A stretch of DNA of 22,050 nucleotides, from the NCBI GenBank assembly GCA_964426355.1, contig CAYRRA010000059.1:1-22050 (forward strand), in the 5' to 3' direction. A model generated the notes under the pieces. That model was not told the DNA's origin. It saw only the letters and a list, made by a program, of their open reading frames with translations, and ran no database searches. The stretch's first letter is position 1. Every line of letters begins with the position of its first letter. Source of the stretch: JAJFTV01 sp964426355 (lineage in GTDB: Bacteria > Chloroflexota > Anaerolineae > Anaerolineales > Anaerolineaceae). Shown here piece after piece: positions 1 to 7,962 of the stretch. The translations under genes and the position numbers were made by a program.

Positions 1-64
1 ATTTATACCACTTTTCTGACAAGTAATTTCCCTACCCTGCTTGAAACATTGCTTATATTGAAAG

Positions 65-73
65 TGCTATAAT
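65..73 (+). promoter_or_regulatory. Extended -10 promoter upstream of the LysM gene
   Basis: A perfect TATAAT lies at 68-73 and is preceded by TG at 65-66 with one base between, which is the extended -10 form (TGnTATAAT). No good -35 box is found at 16-18 bp spacing; TTGAAA at 41-46 is too far away. Extended -10 promoters often do without a -35. It would give a leader of roughly 85 nt before the LysM gene start at 165. Confidence 0.55.
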
Positions 74-164
74 GATTTATAGCCGGAGAGAGAATACATC
101 GAGCTACCGGATTACGCAACCAATCGTACCCAAATTTCATTATTGCTACCCAGGAGGTTTACTG

Positions 165-722
165 ATGAGCGAAAAAGACAAAAAAGATGATAAAGACAAG
201 AAAGGATTGTTTAGCAAAGCAATTGATGCTCTAAGCTCAAGGGATGAAAAAGAAGCCCTTGAAAAAGCTTTAAAAGAGCGCGATGAAGCTGAAAAAGCAG
301 CCCAGCAAGCACAGGCGCGAGAACAAATGGCAACTGCACAGGCAAAAATTGCCGCCAAAAAAGAAGTTGAGGAAGCCCAAAAACGAGCTGCTGATGCAGA
401 AGCACGCTTGAAGAAAATGGAGATGGAGCAGGCGCGTCTAAAACACCAGGCGCCGCTACCGCCCAAGGACCCGCGTGCTATGGGTGATTTTTCCCGACAG
501 GATTTTGCAAAAACCCCGGCAAAAATGATTGCCGAGCACACCATTGGTCCAGATGAAACCCTGAGCCATATCGCAATGAAATACTATGGGCATTCCACCC
601 GTGATTACTTCATGGTGATTTACGAAGCCAACAAAGAAGCCATCGGCGACAATCCAGGCATCGTCCGCCCCGGCACCGTGCTGCATATTCCAGAACTACC
701 CGAAAATCTGAAAGGCAAGTAA
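165..722 (+). CDS. Cytoplasmic coiled-coil protein with C-terminal LysM domain
   Basis: The 185-residue protein starts at the ATG at 165, which follows a near-perfect ribosome site AGGAGGT (152-158) at 7 nt. An upstream in-frame ATG at 72 overlaps the promoter -10 and has no ribosome site. Residues 1-20 are a Lys/Asp-rich charged stretch. Residues about 25-95 are Ala/Glu/Lys/Gln-rich and heptad-like, so probably a long coiled coil. Residues about 125-180 form a LysM domain (pattern HTIGPDETLSHIA...YY...IYEAN...PGTVLHIP). LysM usually binds N-acetylglucosamine-containing glycans outside the cell, but no signal peptide or membrane segment is present. It therefore resembles the cytoplasmic LysM class (for example the LysM domain of the E. 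coli potassium-binding protein Kbp, or phage-tail adaptor proteins). The next gene starts 3 nt downstream, so the two are co-transcribed. Ligand unknown. Confidence 0.85.
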   Translation: MSEKDKKDDKDKKGLFSKAIDALSSRDEKEALEKALKERDEAEKAAQQAQAREQMATAQAKIAAKKEVEEAQKRAADAEARLKKMEMEQARLKHQAPLPPKDPRAMGDFSRQDFAKTPAKMIAEHTIGPDETLSHIAMKYYGHSTRDYFMVIYEANKEAIGDNPGIVRPGTVLHIPELPENLKGK

Positions 723-725
723 CAC

Positions 726-1421
726 ATGGGGATCGCTGACCTTACCGGCATTTTCCAATCCGTTCAAAAAGCACTCTTGAACAATCAAGAGGAAATCAAC
801 CAGGCGGATGAATTACATCATGATCACGGTAATAACATGGTTGAGATTTTTAACGTGATCACAAACGCCGTTCAGGCAAAAAAGGACGCCAATCCCAGCA
901 CCCAATTGGATTATGCCGGCGAACTATTGCAGAAGAGTGTTAAAAGCTCCACAGCCCAAGTTTATGCCGAAGGTCTCAAAAACGCTTCTAAGCAATTTTC
1001 TAGCAAAGAAATATCACCCAATACTGCGGTGGATTTTGTGCAAACCTTGCTTGGCGGACAGGTACAACCTGAATCCAGTGGAGACCTGTTAGGCGGGCTG
1101 CTATCCAGCCTGACGGGTGCAGAACCACAGCAGCAAGCTAAACCGCAAAGCGAACCTGATGGCGGACTGTTAGGTGGGTTGCTTTCTACCCTGACCGGCG
1201 CTGAACCACAAACGAACGCTGATTCACAGTTCGGGCTGGACGATATCCTGGAAATCGGTATGGGATATTTACAAGCCAAGCAAGCGGGCAAAGGTGATCT
1301 GGAAGCCCTGGCTGGAGCTGTTCTCCAGAAAACATTGATGGGTCAAAAACAACACCGCGCAGCCTCAGGCAAAGTTGTGGCAAAATCACTGCTGGATGCA
1401 ATCACCAGCTTTTCGAAGTAA
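726..1421 (+). CDS. DhaL (DAK2)-like small protein with an internal repeat
   Basis: The 231-residue protein begins 3 nt after the LysM gene. Residues about 25-40 carry a DHGNNM core that resembles the DhaL signature GDGDHGTNM (the ADP-binding loop of dihydroxyacetone kinase subunit L). The following helices (LLQKSVKSSTAQVYAEGLKN) resemble the second DhaL helix pair. The first GDG part of the loop is lost (LHHDHG), so only one of the usual cluster of metal-binding Asp residues remains there; catalysis is doubtful. A low-complexity linker holds a 17-residue unit, GDLLGGLLSSLTGAEPQ at residues 119-135 and a near copy at 146-162, with a 27-residue period. The C-terminal about 60 residues (GKGDLEALAGAVLQ...) are again helical. 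No signal peptide. The link to DhaL is remote and made by eye; a wholly different helical fold is possible. Confidence 0.7.
   Translation: MGIADLTGIFQSVQKALLNNQEEINQADELHHDHGNNMVEIFNVITNAVQAKKDANPSTQLDYAGELLQKSVKSSTAQVYAEGLKNASKQFSSKEISPNTAVDFVQTLLGGQVQPESSGDLLGGLLSSLTGAEPQQQAKPQSEPDGGLLGGLLSTLTGAEPQTNADSQFGLDDILEIGMGYLQAKQAGKGDLEALAGAVLQKTLMGQKQHRAASGKVVAKSLLDAITSFSK
1080..1211 (+). repeat. Two tandem 51-nt coding repeats
   Basis: Within the DhaL-like gene, 1080-1130 and 1161-1211 encode almost the same 17 residues ([GD/GG]LLGGLLS[S/T]LTGAEPQ), offset by 81 nt. The DNA copies differ at many third positions, so the protein sequence is kept while the DNA has drifted. This suggests an old duplication under selection rather than a recent slippage. 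Confidence 0.8.
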
Positions 1422-1437
1422 ACTGATCAAATTCTAG

Positions 1438-1473
1438 AAAAACCCCGGTCGACAAGACAAACCGGGGTTTTTT
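1438..1473 (+). terminator. Intrinsic terminator after the LysM/DhaL-like operon
   Basis: A perfect 9-bp stem AACCCCGGT (1441-1449) / ACCGGGGTT (1461-1469) with an 11-nt loop is followed by a T run reaching 1473. It sits 17 nt after the stop codon of the DhaL-like gene. The A run before the stem extends the pairing and could make it work on both strands, but no minus-strand gene ends here. Confidence 0.9.
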
Positions 1474-1592
1474 GCATTACAATACAACTATCAAGGAATT
1501 GCGCTGATTTATTTACAAAGAAACATCAAACTCATGCATTGATTGTATTTACTGCTTTAACAGTCAACACTCCACACACAAAAAACAGGCAG

Positions 1593-2711
1593 ATGAAAAT
1601 TAAGACGATTGATACAGACAACAAAAAAGATGTAATGCAGTTTATCCATTTTCCGTTTGAGCTTTACAAAAACAACCCTTGTTGGGTGCCGCCACTGGTG
1701 AGTAATATGAAATTAAACCTGAACCGCCAGTTGCACCCCACTTATCAACATGCCGATGCAGATTTTTTGGTTGCAGAAAGCGAAGGACAGACGCTGGGTA
1801 GAATTGCCATCATTCACAACCGCAAACACAACCAGGCACAAAACAGAAAAACTGGTTTCTTCTATTATTTTGATGTAGTCGAAGATATTCAGGTCGCGAG
1901 AGCCCTATTTTCGGCAGCATTTGATTGGGCAACCCGGCGCGGGCTGAAGGAAATTACCGGTCCACGAGGGCTTCTGCGCTTTGATGGAACCGGTTTACTG
2001 GTCAATGGGTTTGAACATCGCGCAGCCATGGGGATGGCATACAATTACCCTTATTACGATTCCTTTGTACTCGATTCCGGCTTTGAAAAAGTGACCGACC
2101 ACCATTCCGGTTATCTACTCTCCGATTTTGAACTGCCACAAGAAGTTTTCCTTGCAGCAGAGAAAATCAAAGAACGCAAAGGGTACTGGGTCAAAACGTT
2201 TTCCAGCAAAAAAGAACTATGGGAGTGGGTTAAACCATTGAGCGATGTTTTTAATGCCGCCTTTGAAAGCGGACGCGACTTTTACCCGGTTACTGACGAA
2301 GAAATGCATCTCATCGCAAAGAACCTCATCAGTATCGCTGCTCCCAATTTGATTAAGTTTGTCATGAAAGGAGATGAACTGATCGGATTCATCCTTGCCT
2401 ATCCCGATATCGGCGAGGCTTTACAAAAAACAAAAGGAAGACTCTATCCGTTTGGCTGGTTGACCCTCATGCGTGCGCAAAAAAACAGCAAACGTCTTAA
2501 CCTGAATGGAATCGGTCTCTTGCCCAAACACCAGGGAATGGGTGCAACTGCTTTGTTATATGTCGAAATGTATAAATCCGGCAAACCGATGGGGTTTGAA
2601 TATATTGAAACCATCCAGGTTGATGAGGGCAATGTGAAAAGCTGGGCTGAACATAACCATATGCAGGTTCACTTCCACAAAGCTCATCGCAGTTATATCA
2701 GGTATTTATAA
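1593..2711 (+). CDS. GNAT-superfamily-like N-acetyltransferase (372 aa)
   Basis: The chosen start is the ATG at 1593, giving an N-terminus MKIKTIDTDNKKDVMQFIHF. A TTG further upstream (1539) in the same frame only adds an unconserved-looking tail. The segment FELYKNNPCWVPPL at residues 22-35 is typical of a bacterial GNAT-like family whose members start with a short acyltransferase-type fold. The middle has FLVAESEGQTLGRIAIIHN, matching the GNAT strand pair where the protein shows its own ADP/CoA-facing beta bulge. The C-terminal half repeats GNAT-like strands (LIKFVMKGDELIGFILAYPD; NGIGLLPKHQGMGATALLYVEM). The last resembles motif A, the acetyl-CoA pyrophosphate loop (Q/RxxGxG/A, here HQGMGA). 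The substrate is not evident. It lies 14 nt upstream of the HerA-like ATPase gene, so the two may be co-transcribed. Confidence 0.75.
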   Translation: MKIKTIDTDNKKDVMQFIHFPFELYKNNPCWVPPLVSNMKLNLNRQLHPTYQHADADFLVAESEGQTLGRIAIIHNRKHNQAQNRKTGFFYYFDVVEDIQVARALFSAAFDWATRRGLKEITGPRGLLRFDGTGLLVNGFEHRAAMGMAYNYPYYDSFVLDSGFEKVTDHHSGYLLSDFELPQEVFLAAEKIKERKGYWVKTFSSKKELWEWVKPLSDVFNAAFESGRDFYPVTDEEMHLIAKNLISIAAPNLIKFVMKGDELIGFILAYPDIGEALQKTKGRLYPFGWLTLMRAQKNSKRLNLNGIGLLPKHQGMGATALLYVEMYKSGKPMGFEYIETIQVDEGNVKSWAEHNHMQVHFHKAHRSYIRYL

Positions 2712-2725
2712 AAAAGGAGTTAACC

Positions 2726-5212
2726 ATGGAAGATTTTGAAAAACTGGGCGTTTTCTATCTCGGTCAAGAATATGACATCGACCAAAAAAAATTATCGGAT
2801 GGGTTGCTTCTATATGATTCAAAAGACTTGCTCACTCACGCAGTATGTGTGGGTATGACTGGCAGCGGAAAAACCGGTCTCTGCCTCTCGCTCATCGAAG
2901 AGGCAGCCATAGATAACATCCCTGCGATTTTAATCGACCCCAAAGGCGACCTTGCAAACCTGCTGCTCACTTTTCCGCAGCTTCGAAAAGAGGACTTCCT
3001 CCCCTGGATCAACCTGGACGAAGCTCGTCAAAAAAATATGAGCCCCGATGAATATGCACAAAAACAGGCTGATACCTGGAGCAAAGGGCTGGCTTCCTGG
3101 GGTCAGGATGGCAACCGCATTCAAAAACTGCGCAATACAGCCGATTTTGTCATCTATACACCAGGCAGCAGCGCAGGTCTGCCAGTATCCATCCTTAAAT
3201 CCTTCGCCGCCCCTGAAAAAAGTGTCCTGGAAGACAACGAATTGATGAACGGTCGCGTCAGTTCCACCGTGACCAGCCTGTTGGCATTGGTCGGCATCGA
3301 GGCTGACCCGATTCAAAGCCGTGAACACATTCTCCTTTCGACCATCCTCAACCAAACCTGGCGCCAGGGTAAAGACCTGGACCTGGGTGGGCTCATCCAA
3401 CAAATACAGTCACCACCTATCGCAAAAATCGGTGTGCTCGATTTAGAAACCTTTTACCCCTCCAAGGAACGTTTTAGCCTGGTATTGGCGTTAAACAATT
3501 TGCTTGCATCACCCAGCTTCAGCACGTGGCTGGAAGGCGAACCTCTCGATATCCAGAGTATCCTTTACAGCGCACAGGGAAAACCCAAGATTTCCATCTT
3601 CTCTGTCGCACATCTAAGCGACCCAGAAAGAATGTTCTTCATTTCGTTATTACTCAACCAGCTTTTAGGCTGGGTGCGGTCGCAATCTGGCACCACCAGC
3701 CTGCGCGCCATCTTTTACATGGATGAAATTTTCGGCTATCTGCCACCCATCGCCAATCCACCATCCAAACTCCCGTTGCTTACTCTGCTCAAACAAGCCA
3801 GGGCGTTTGGGCTGGGTCTCATTCTTGCCACACAGAACCCGGTCGACATCGATTACAAAGCACTTTCCAATACCGGCACCTGGTTCATCGGTCGTTTGCA
3901 GACCGAACGGGACAAAGCCCGTCTGTTGGACGGTCTGGAAGGCGCCTCCGCTGCAGCTGGTCAGAGCTTCAACCGCTCAAAGATGGAGAAAATCATCTCT
4001 GGTTTAGGCAGCCGGGTCTTTCTATTGAATAATACGCATGAAGATGCCCCGGTGGTCTTTCAAACGCGCTGGGCAATGTCCTATCTGCGTGGACCCATGA
4101 CGCGTGACCAAATAAAACAATTGATGGATCCCTACAAAAGCAGCCTGGGGGTACAGACGAAGACCCCGGTATCCGTCACCAGCCAAAGCGTCGCAGCAGT
4201 TGCCGCCGCCGGTGTAACAACTGCAATGGCTGCTGAAACAGCACAGGGAGGTATGCCACCCGCATTACCCCCTGAGATCAGCAGTTTCTACCTTCCAGTG
4301 CAAAAGAGAGCATCCACCGGCGATAAACTGGTTTACCGACCCTACCTGTACGCTTCCACCAGGATGCGGTTTGCCAACACCAGGCTCAATATTGATGCCC
4401 AGACCGATCAATACTATCTGACCCCCATTACCGAAGAAATCATACCGGTCAATTGGGAAAATGCAGAGAAGACCGCAATCGAACCAATAGAATTGGAAAA
4501 AACACCTGAGGACAATGCGATGTTCTCCAATTTGCCGTTGGATGGGGCAAAAGCCAAAAGCTATACTGCCTGGAACCGCGACCTGGTGAGTTGGCTGTAT
4601 GCAAATGAGCGTTTGGAGCTACTCCAGAGCCCGAGCACGAAAATCACCTCGCAGCCCGGTGAAGATGAACGCAGCTTTCGCATCCGGTTGCAGCAAAGCG
4701 CACGCGAAATCCGCGATGATGCTGTGGATAAATTGCGCAATAAGTACACCCCCAAGATAGCCGCACTGAAAGAGCGCATTCGCAAAGCAGAACAAGCTGA
4801 GGAACGTGAAAAAGACCAAGCCAAGCAGCAAGGTTTGCAAACAGCAATATCCGTAGGTTCAACCTTATTGGGTGCATTAACCGGCAGGAAATTGCTAAGC
4901 CAATCTAATCTTGGAAAGGTTGCCACCGCTGCCCGTAGCGCAAGCCGTTCGGTAAACGCTCAGGGAGATGTTGCCCGTGCAAAAGAAAGCGTGGAGGCAT
5001 TGAACAAACAACTTGAAGACCTGGAAGCAGATTTTGATGCAGAAAGAAATGCGTTGCTCGAGAGGGTAGACCCAGTGACCGAGAAACTGGACACAGTGGT
5101 TATCAACCCTCGCAAAACCGACATCAACGTACAGGTGCTCACCCTTACCTGGGCTCCCTTCTGGCAGTCACCTCAAGGAATCATTACACCCGCTTTTCCG
5201 CGTGAGGGATAG
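2726..5212 (+). CDS. HerA/DUF87-type P-loop ATPase with C-terminal helical hairpin
   Basis: The 828-residue protein follows a good ribosome site (AAGGAG, 2715-2719). Walker A is GMTGSGKT at residues 43-50, followed by AILIDPKGDL at about 68-77, as in HerA/FtsK/VirB4-type ATPases. Walker B is IFYMDE (YMDE at 331-334), and the sensor-like motif ATQNPVDID starts at about residue 368, followed by a WFIGR stretch. An Ala/Thr/Gln-rich linker lies at about 483-510. The C-terminal about 200 residues form a probable antiparallel coiled coil (about 650-710 and 755-795). The coils are joined by a glycine-rich, hydrophobic turn, SVGSTLLGALTGRK. The family appears to be a hexameric DNA- or protein-pumping type, but its job is unknown. 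No NurA nuclease, the usual HerA partner, is in the window. It could instead be related to conjugation-type ATPases. Confidence 0.85.
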   Translation: MEDFEKLGVFYLGQEYDIDQKKLSDGLLLYDSKDLLTHAVCVGMTGSGKTGLCLSLIEEAAIDNIPAILIDPKGDLANLLLTFPQLRKEDFLPWINLDEARQKNMSPDEYAQKQADTWSKGLASWGQDGNRIQKLRNTADFVIYTPGSSAGLPVSILKSFAAPEKSVLEDNELMNGRVSSTVTSLLALVGIEADPIQSREHILLSTILNQTWRQGKDLDLGGLIQQIQSPPIAKIGVLDLETFYPSKERFSLVLALNNLLASPSFSTWLEGEPLDIQSILYSAQGKPKISIFSVAHLSDPERMFFISLLLNQLLGWVRSQSGTTSLRAIFYMDEIFGYLPPIANPPSKLPLLTLLKQARAFGLGLILATQNPVDIDYKALSNTGTWFIGRLQTERDKARLLDGLEGASAAAGQSFNRSKMEKIISGLGSRVFLLNNTHEDAPVVFQTRWAMSYLRGPMTRDQIKQLMDPYKSSLGVQTKTPVSVTSQSVAAVAAAGVTTAMAAETAQGGMPPALPPEISSFYLPVQKRASTGDKLVYRPYLYASTRMRFANTRLNIDAQTDQYYLTPITEEIIPVNWENAEKTAIEPIELEKTPEDNAMFSNLPLDGAKAKSYTAWNRDLVSWLYANERLELLQSPSTKITSQPGEDERSFRIRLQQSAREIRDDAVDKLRNKYTPKIAALKERIRKAEQAEEREKDQAKQQGLQTAISVGSTLLGALTGRKLLSQSNLGKVATAARSASRSVNAQGDVARAKESVEALNKQLEDLEADFDAERNALLERVDPVTEKLDTVVINPRKTDINVQVLTLTWAPFWQSPQGIITPAFPREG

Positions 5213-5223
5213 AACTACTGCTT

Positions 5224-5229
5224 TATAAT
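5224..5229 (+). promoter_or_regulatory. Candidate -10 box for a leaderless LCP transcript
   Basis: A perfect TATAAT at 5224-5229 lies only 7 nt before the LCP start codon at 5237. Transcription normally begins about 6-8 nt after the -10, which here is the A of ATG itself. No convincing -35 is seen. The alternative is a translated read-through from the ATPase gene using a poor ribosome site (AGG at 5231-5233). Confidence 0.4.
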
Positions 5230-5236
5230 TAGGTGC

Positions 5237-6178
5237 ATGAATCAAATACCACAGTATATCCCAACCGTTCCACCGGGTTATTCACCTGAACATCCGGTGG
5301 AACGGCTGCAACCTATCCGTACACGCAAAAAAAGGCGTAAACACAAACCAAAAAACAACTGCGGGTGCTTGCTGGCAGTGTTCCTTCTTTCTGCCCTGCT
5401 CCTGGTACCGCTGCTGGTTTATTTACTGCTGCCGCTCCCTATTAACTTTGTTGTCTTAGGGATCGACCGCACCCCAGAAGGCACTGCATTGGGGCGCAGT
5501 GATACCATCATTCTGGTCACCACTCAGCCACTCAAACCGTATGTGGGCATGCTCTCCGTCCCGCGCGATTTATGGGTTTACATCCCTTACGTGGGTGAAA
5601 ACCGCATCAACACGGCTCATTTCTTTGCTGAAGGAAATAAACCGGGTAGTGGACCTCAGGCGCTTCTGGATACCATTGCGACGAATTTTCAAGTTAGCAT
5701 CCCCTATTACGTTCGTTTTCAGTTTGAGGGTTTCAAAGAAGTTGTCAACGCGCTGGGCGGTGTTACCATTGAACTGGAGACCCCCACCGGCGGCTATGAT
5801 GCCGGTGTGCATCATCTTGATGCAGACCAGGCTCTTGCTTTTGTGCGTGACCGTGCCGGCAGCGACGATTTCTTCCGTATGCAGCGTGGGCAAATTTTCA
5901 TCAAATCCGTCATAAAACAGGTACTTCTACCGCAGTCATGGATACGGCTACCACAGGTGATAACAGCCGTTTTCACCAACATCGACACCAATCTGCCCGT
6001 ATGGCATTATCCACGGATCGGGTTCGCAGTGCTGCGAACCGGCATTGACGGTATCGACAACCGCACCATCACCCGTGACATGGTCACCCCTTTCACTACC
6101 AGCGAAGGAGCGAATGTACTCCTGCCTGTCTGGCAAGCCATCCTGCCGGTAGTGAATGAGATGTTTTCAATTCAATAA
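5237..6178 (+). CDS. LytR-CpsA-Psr (LCP) family cell-wall glycopolymer transferase
   Basis: The 313-residue protein has a basic cytoplasmic tail (RTRKKRRKHK at 28-37), one membrane anchor at about 43-66 and an extracellular LCP domain. LCP enzymes move lipid-pyrophosphate-linked glycopolymers onto the cell wall. Family motifs are present in order: VLGIDR at 73-78, GRSDT at 86-90, SVPRD at 107-111, INTAHFF at 124-130, LGGV at 173-176, and FVRDRAGSDDFFRMQRGQ at 202-219. The Arg and Asp residues that hold the pyrophosphate and magnesium are therefore kept. The length is near the family minimum, with no accessory C-terminal domain. It starts 24 nt after the ATPase gene. In Chloroflexota the acceptor polymer is not established, so the wall role is inferred from family knowledge. 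Confidence 0.93.
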   Translation: MNQIPQYIPTVPPGYSPEHPVERLQPIRTRKKRRKHKPKNNCGCLLAVFLLSALLLVPLLVYLLLPLPINFVVLGIDRTPEGTALGRSDTIILVTTQPLKPYVGMLSVPRDLWVYIPYVGENRINTAHFFAEGNKPGSGPQALLDTIATNFQVSIPYYVRFQFEGFKEVVNALGGVTIELETPTGGYDAGVHHLDADQALAFVRDRAGSDDFFRMQRGQIFIKSVIKQVLLPQSWIRLPQVITAVFTNIDTNLPVWHYPRIGFAVLRTGIDGIDNRTITRDMVTPFTTSEGANVLLPVWQAILPVVNEMFSIQ

Positions 6179-6225
6179 ATGCCAGGAAAAGAACAAATCC
6201 CGCTAACCTGCTGAATCCCTTATAC

Positions 6226-6275
6226 AAAAAAAGGCAATCCCCCTCTTATGCTGCTCATTACACCTCAATTGCCTT
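6226..6275 (-). terminator. Possible minus-strand terminator after the small membrane protein gene
   Basis: On the minus strand AAGGCAAT (6268-6275) pairs perfectly with ATTGCCTT (6231-6238) and is followed by an unbroken T run (plus-strand A run 6226-6232). The 29-nt loop is long for an intrinsic terminator. Its place, 3 nt past the stop codon of the minus-strand gene at 6278, supports the call. Confidence 0.5.
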
Positions 6276-6277
6276 GA

Positions 6278-6553
6278 TTAATTCGATTTTGCCTGCACAG
6301 GGCAGCGGCTCTCACTGGTTTGTGATGCCAGGTTATAATCCAGCAAGCCAATGTGCGTTAATTTATAACAACCGGGCGCCAGAGTCCAGTAACGCACATA
6401 ATAGATCGAGTCATTAATCCGCAGCGTGGGATTTCCATCCAGGCTGGGGGTTACAACCAGTTCATTCTCCTCCAGGTACACATAGTTCCCAGAAAAGAAC
6501 AACATCAGGACGACAACAAAAACGGCAAACAGAAAAAGGATTCGTAATTTCAT
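6278..6553 (-). CDS. Small membrane-anchored hypothetical protein (91 aa)
   Basis: I do not recognise this protein. Residues 4-22 are a hydrophobic segment (LRILFLFAVFVVVLMLFF), so it is either membrane anchored or carries an uncleaved signal. The remaining about 65 residues contain two cysteines (Cys in APGCYKL and SRCPVQ) that could form a disulfide outside the cell. The ribosome site is weak (GAGA about 8 nt upstream). Support for a real gene comes from the clear start-plus-TM architecture, the gap it fills on the minus strand between two other units, and the terminator-like hairpin directly after its stop. Confidence 0.55.
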   Translation of the reverse strand: MKLRILFLFAVFVVVLMLFFSGNYVYLEENELVVTPSLDGNPTLRINDSIYYVRYWTLAPGCYKLTHIGLLDYNLASQTSESRCPVQAKSN

Positions 6554-6656
6554 ACTGCATTCTCTATATTTTTATCAGTGTTACACCCCACTTAGTGCAA
6601 GTTTTATTCCCGAATCGCGATTCCCGTGTGTTAATTCTCATAACCGGCACACATCA

Positions 6657-6700
6657 CAAAAAAAAACCGATCCCTGAGACTATCTTCATCTCCGGGATCG
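6657..6700 (-). terminator. Intrinsic terminator of the cupin/deacetylase operon
   Basis: Reading the minus strand, CGATCCC pairs with GGGATCG (plus positions 6694-6700 and 6668-6674). One G/A mismatch follows, then a further GAGA/TCTC pairing inside. The hairpin is followed by GTTTTTTTTT on the minus strand (plus A run at about 6658-6666). It lies about 75 nt after the deacetylase stop codon at 6774. The plus strand has no T run after the stem, so it acts on the minus strand only. Confidence 0.85.
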
Positions 6701-6773
6701 ATGTTTCAGTTTTAATTTCTATTTCTATCGCAAGAAGTCGTACCTTGCTTCTTTGTTTTGCCAGCGGAAAAAC

Positions 6774-7520
6774 CTATTTCGCCCGTTTTCTCTCCGCACA
6801 CTCTTCTTCATCTACCAGGGTGATCACCCGGTAGGACTCGGCATACGCCATTTCTTTGCCTTTTGCCCGCTCCGCAGCCCATTGTTTGATGGATTCTTCC
6901 GGGTCCCAACCGTTCATCTGGCTCTTATGAGCTCGCAGGGCTGCCACTTTGACATCAATGGTTTCTTCAATATTCACAAAATCCGTTCCGCCCGCCCAGG
7001 TGATGATATACACCTTACAGGGTTTAAAAGCAGAAAGCCCTTCTTCTTCCAGCTCCTGAAATACATGTGGTTGTCCGGCTGCCGGGAAAACAGCATCCAG
7101 TGCTGCAGTAGCCGCAGCGCGATGATCGGGGTGGTTGATATAGGTGTCGCGCGGAAAAAGGACTGTGGGATCATTGCACATCACCACCTCAGGCTTAAAC
7201 CGCCGTATCTCTCGCACCAGCTTTTTTCGCAGCGCTATCGTGGCTTCCAGCAAGCCATCCGGTTCACGTAAAAAGACAACGTCATCCACGCCGGCGATCC
7301 GGGCAGCCTCAAGCTGTTCAGCTTCCCTGATGCGGGCTACCTCTTCACGGGTGAGCGAGGTGTCGGCAATACCCACATCACCACTCGTACAAATCACATA
7401 ACAGATACGCGCACCTGCCTTTGCCCAGCGCGCCATCGTACCCGTGCAGCCAAATTCGATGTCATCTGGATGGGCAACAATCACCATCGCACTTTCGGGA
7501 ACATAAAATTGATTCGACAT
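6774..7520 (-). CDS. PIG-L/LmbE family zinc-dependent deacetylase
   Basis: The 248-residue protein has the full PIG-L signature: AHPDD at residues 16-20 (His17, Asp20 as zinc ligands) close to the N-terminus, and NHPDHR at 129-134 whose histidine completes the zinc site. Family members remove acetyl groups from N-acetylglucosamine-type sugars (GlcNAc-PI, mycothiol and bacillithiol precursors, or chitooligosaccharides). The exact substrate cannot be read from sequence. No signal peptide, so cytoplasmic. A Lys/Arg-rich tail (ECAERKRAK) ends the protein. It follows the cupin gene by 30 nt with a purine-rich ribosome site (AAAGGT), and the operon ends at the terminator 75 nt downstream. Confidence 0.93.
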   Translation of the reverse strand: MSNQFYVPESAMVIVAHPDDIEFGCTGTMARWAKAGARICYVICTSGDVGIADTSLTREEVARIREAEQLEAARIAGVDDVVFLREPDGLLEATIALRKKLVREIRRFKPEVVMCNDPTVLFPRDTYINHPDHRAAATAALDAVFPAAGQPHVFQELEEEGLSAFKPCKVYIITWAGGTDFVNIEETIDVKVAALRAHKSQMNGWDPEESIKQWAAERAKGKEMAYAESYRVITLVDEEECAERKRAK

Positions 7521-7550
7521 AATCTACCTTTACTGACCTGTAATGAAAAA

Positions 7551-7901
7551 CTATACGGGTATCCCGCATAAAAACTTGAACACTGTATCACCATCGTTGA
7601 CGAATTGGTGCAAAACACCCGGGGGAACAAGCGCCACATCGCCGGGTTTCATGTCATACCAGCGATCGATGATAAACACACGCCCCTTTCCTTCGAGAAC
7701 AAAATTTTCATGTTCATACGGGTGCGTATGCCGGGGCGAGCTGCCGCCTGGGTCTAGCTCCACCAGGCGCAGTGCATATACCGGTGCACCATCGTGTTCC
7801 TTATCGATCAGCCAGCGCATTTTCGCGCCAGGTGCAGACTCGCCAATCACTTCCGCCGGCACCTCACTGTAATGGACTACTTTTGCTTTTGGTTCGGTCA
7901 T
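7551..7901 (-). CDS. Single-domain cupin protein (cupin_2)
   Basis: The 116-residue protein contains both cupin motifs intact: G-x5-H-x-H-x4-E (Gly52, His58, His60, Glu65) and G-x5-P-x-G-x2-H-x3-N (Gly87, Pro93, Gly95, His98, Asn102). A metal site of His58/His60/Glu65/His98 is therefore expected. A ribosome site AGGAG lies 7 nt upstream of the start (7901). It is the first gene of a two-gene minus-strand operon with the deacetylase, which suggests a sugar- or metabolite-related small-molecule function. Cupins of this size span isomerases, dioxygenases and binding proteins, so no reaction is assigned. Confidence 0.9.
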   Translation of the reverse strand: MTEPKAKVVHYSEVPAEVIGESAPGAKMRWLIDKEHDGAPVYALRLVELDPGGSSPRHTHPYEHENFVLEGKGRVFIIDRWYDMKPGDVALVPPGVLHQFVNDGDTVFKFLCGIPV

Positions 7902-7962
7902 ATTTCAACTCCTGTTCACATCTCAGGTGATCTAAATAGAGAAAATGTGGTCAATTCACATA

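Noticed and set aside
6753..7271. Plus-strand frame of 172 codons over the PIG-L gene
   Set aside because: It is a shadow of the deacetylase, whose zinc motifs and ribosome site are unambiguous on the minus strand.
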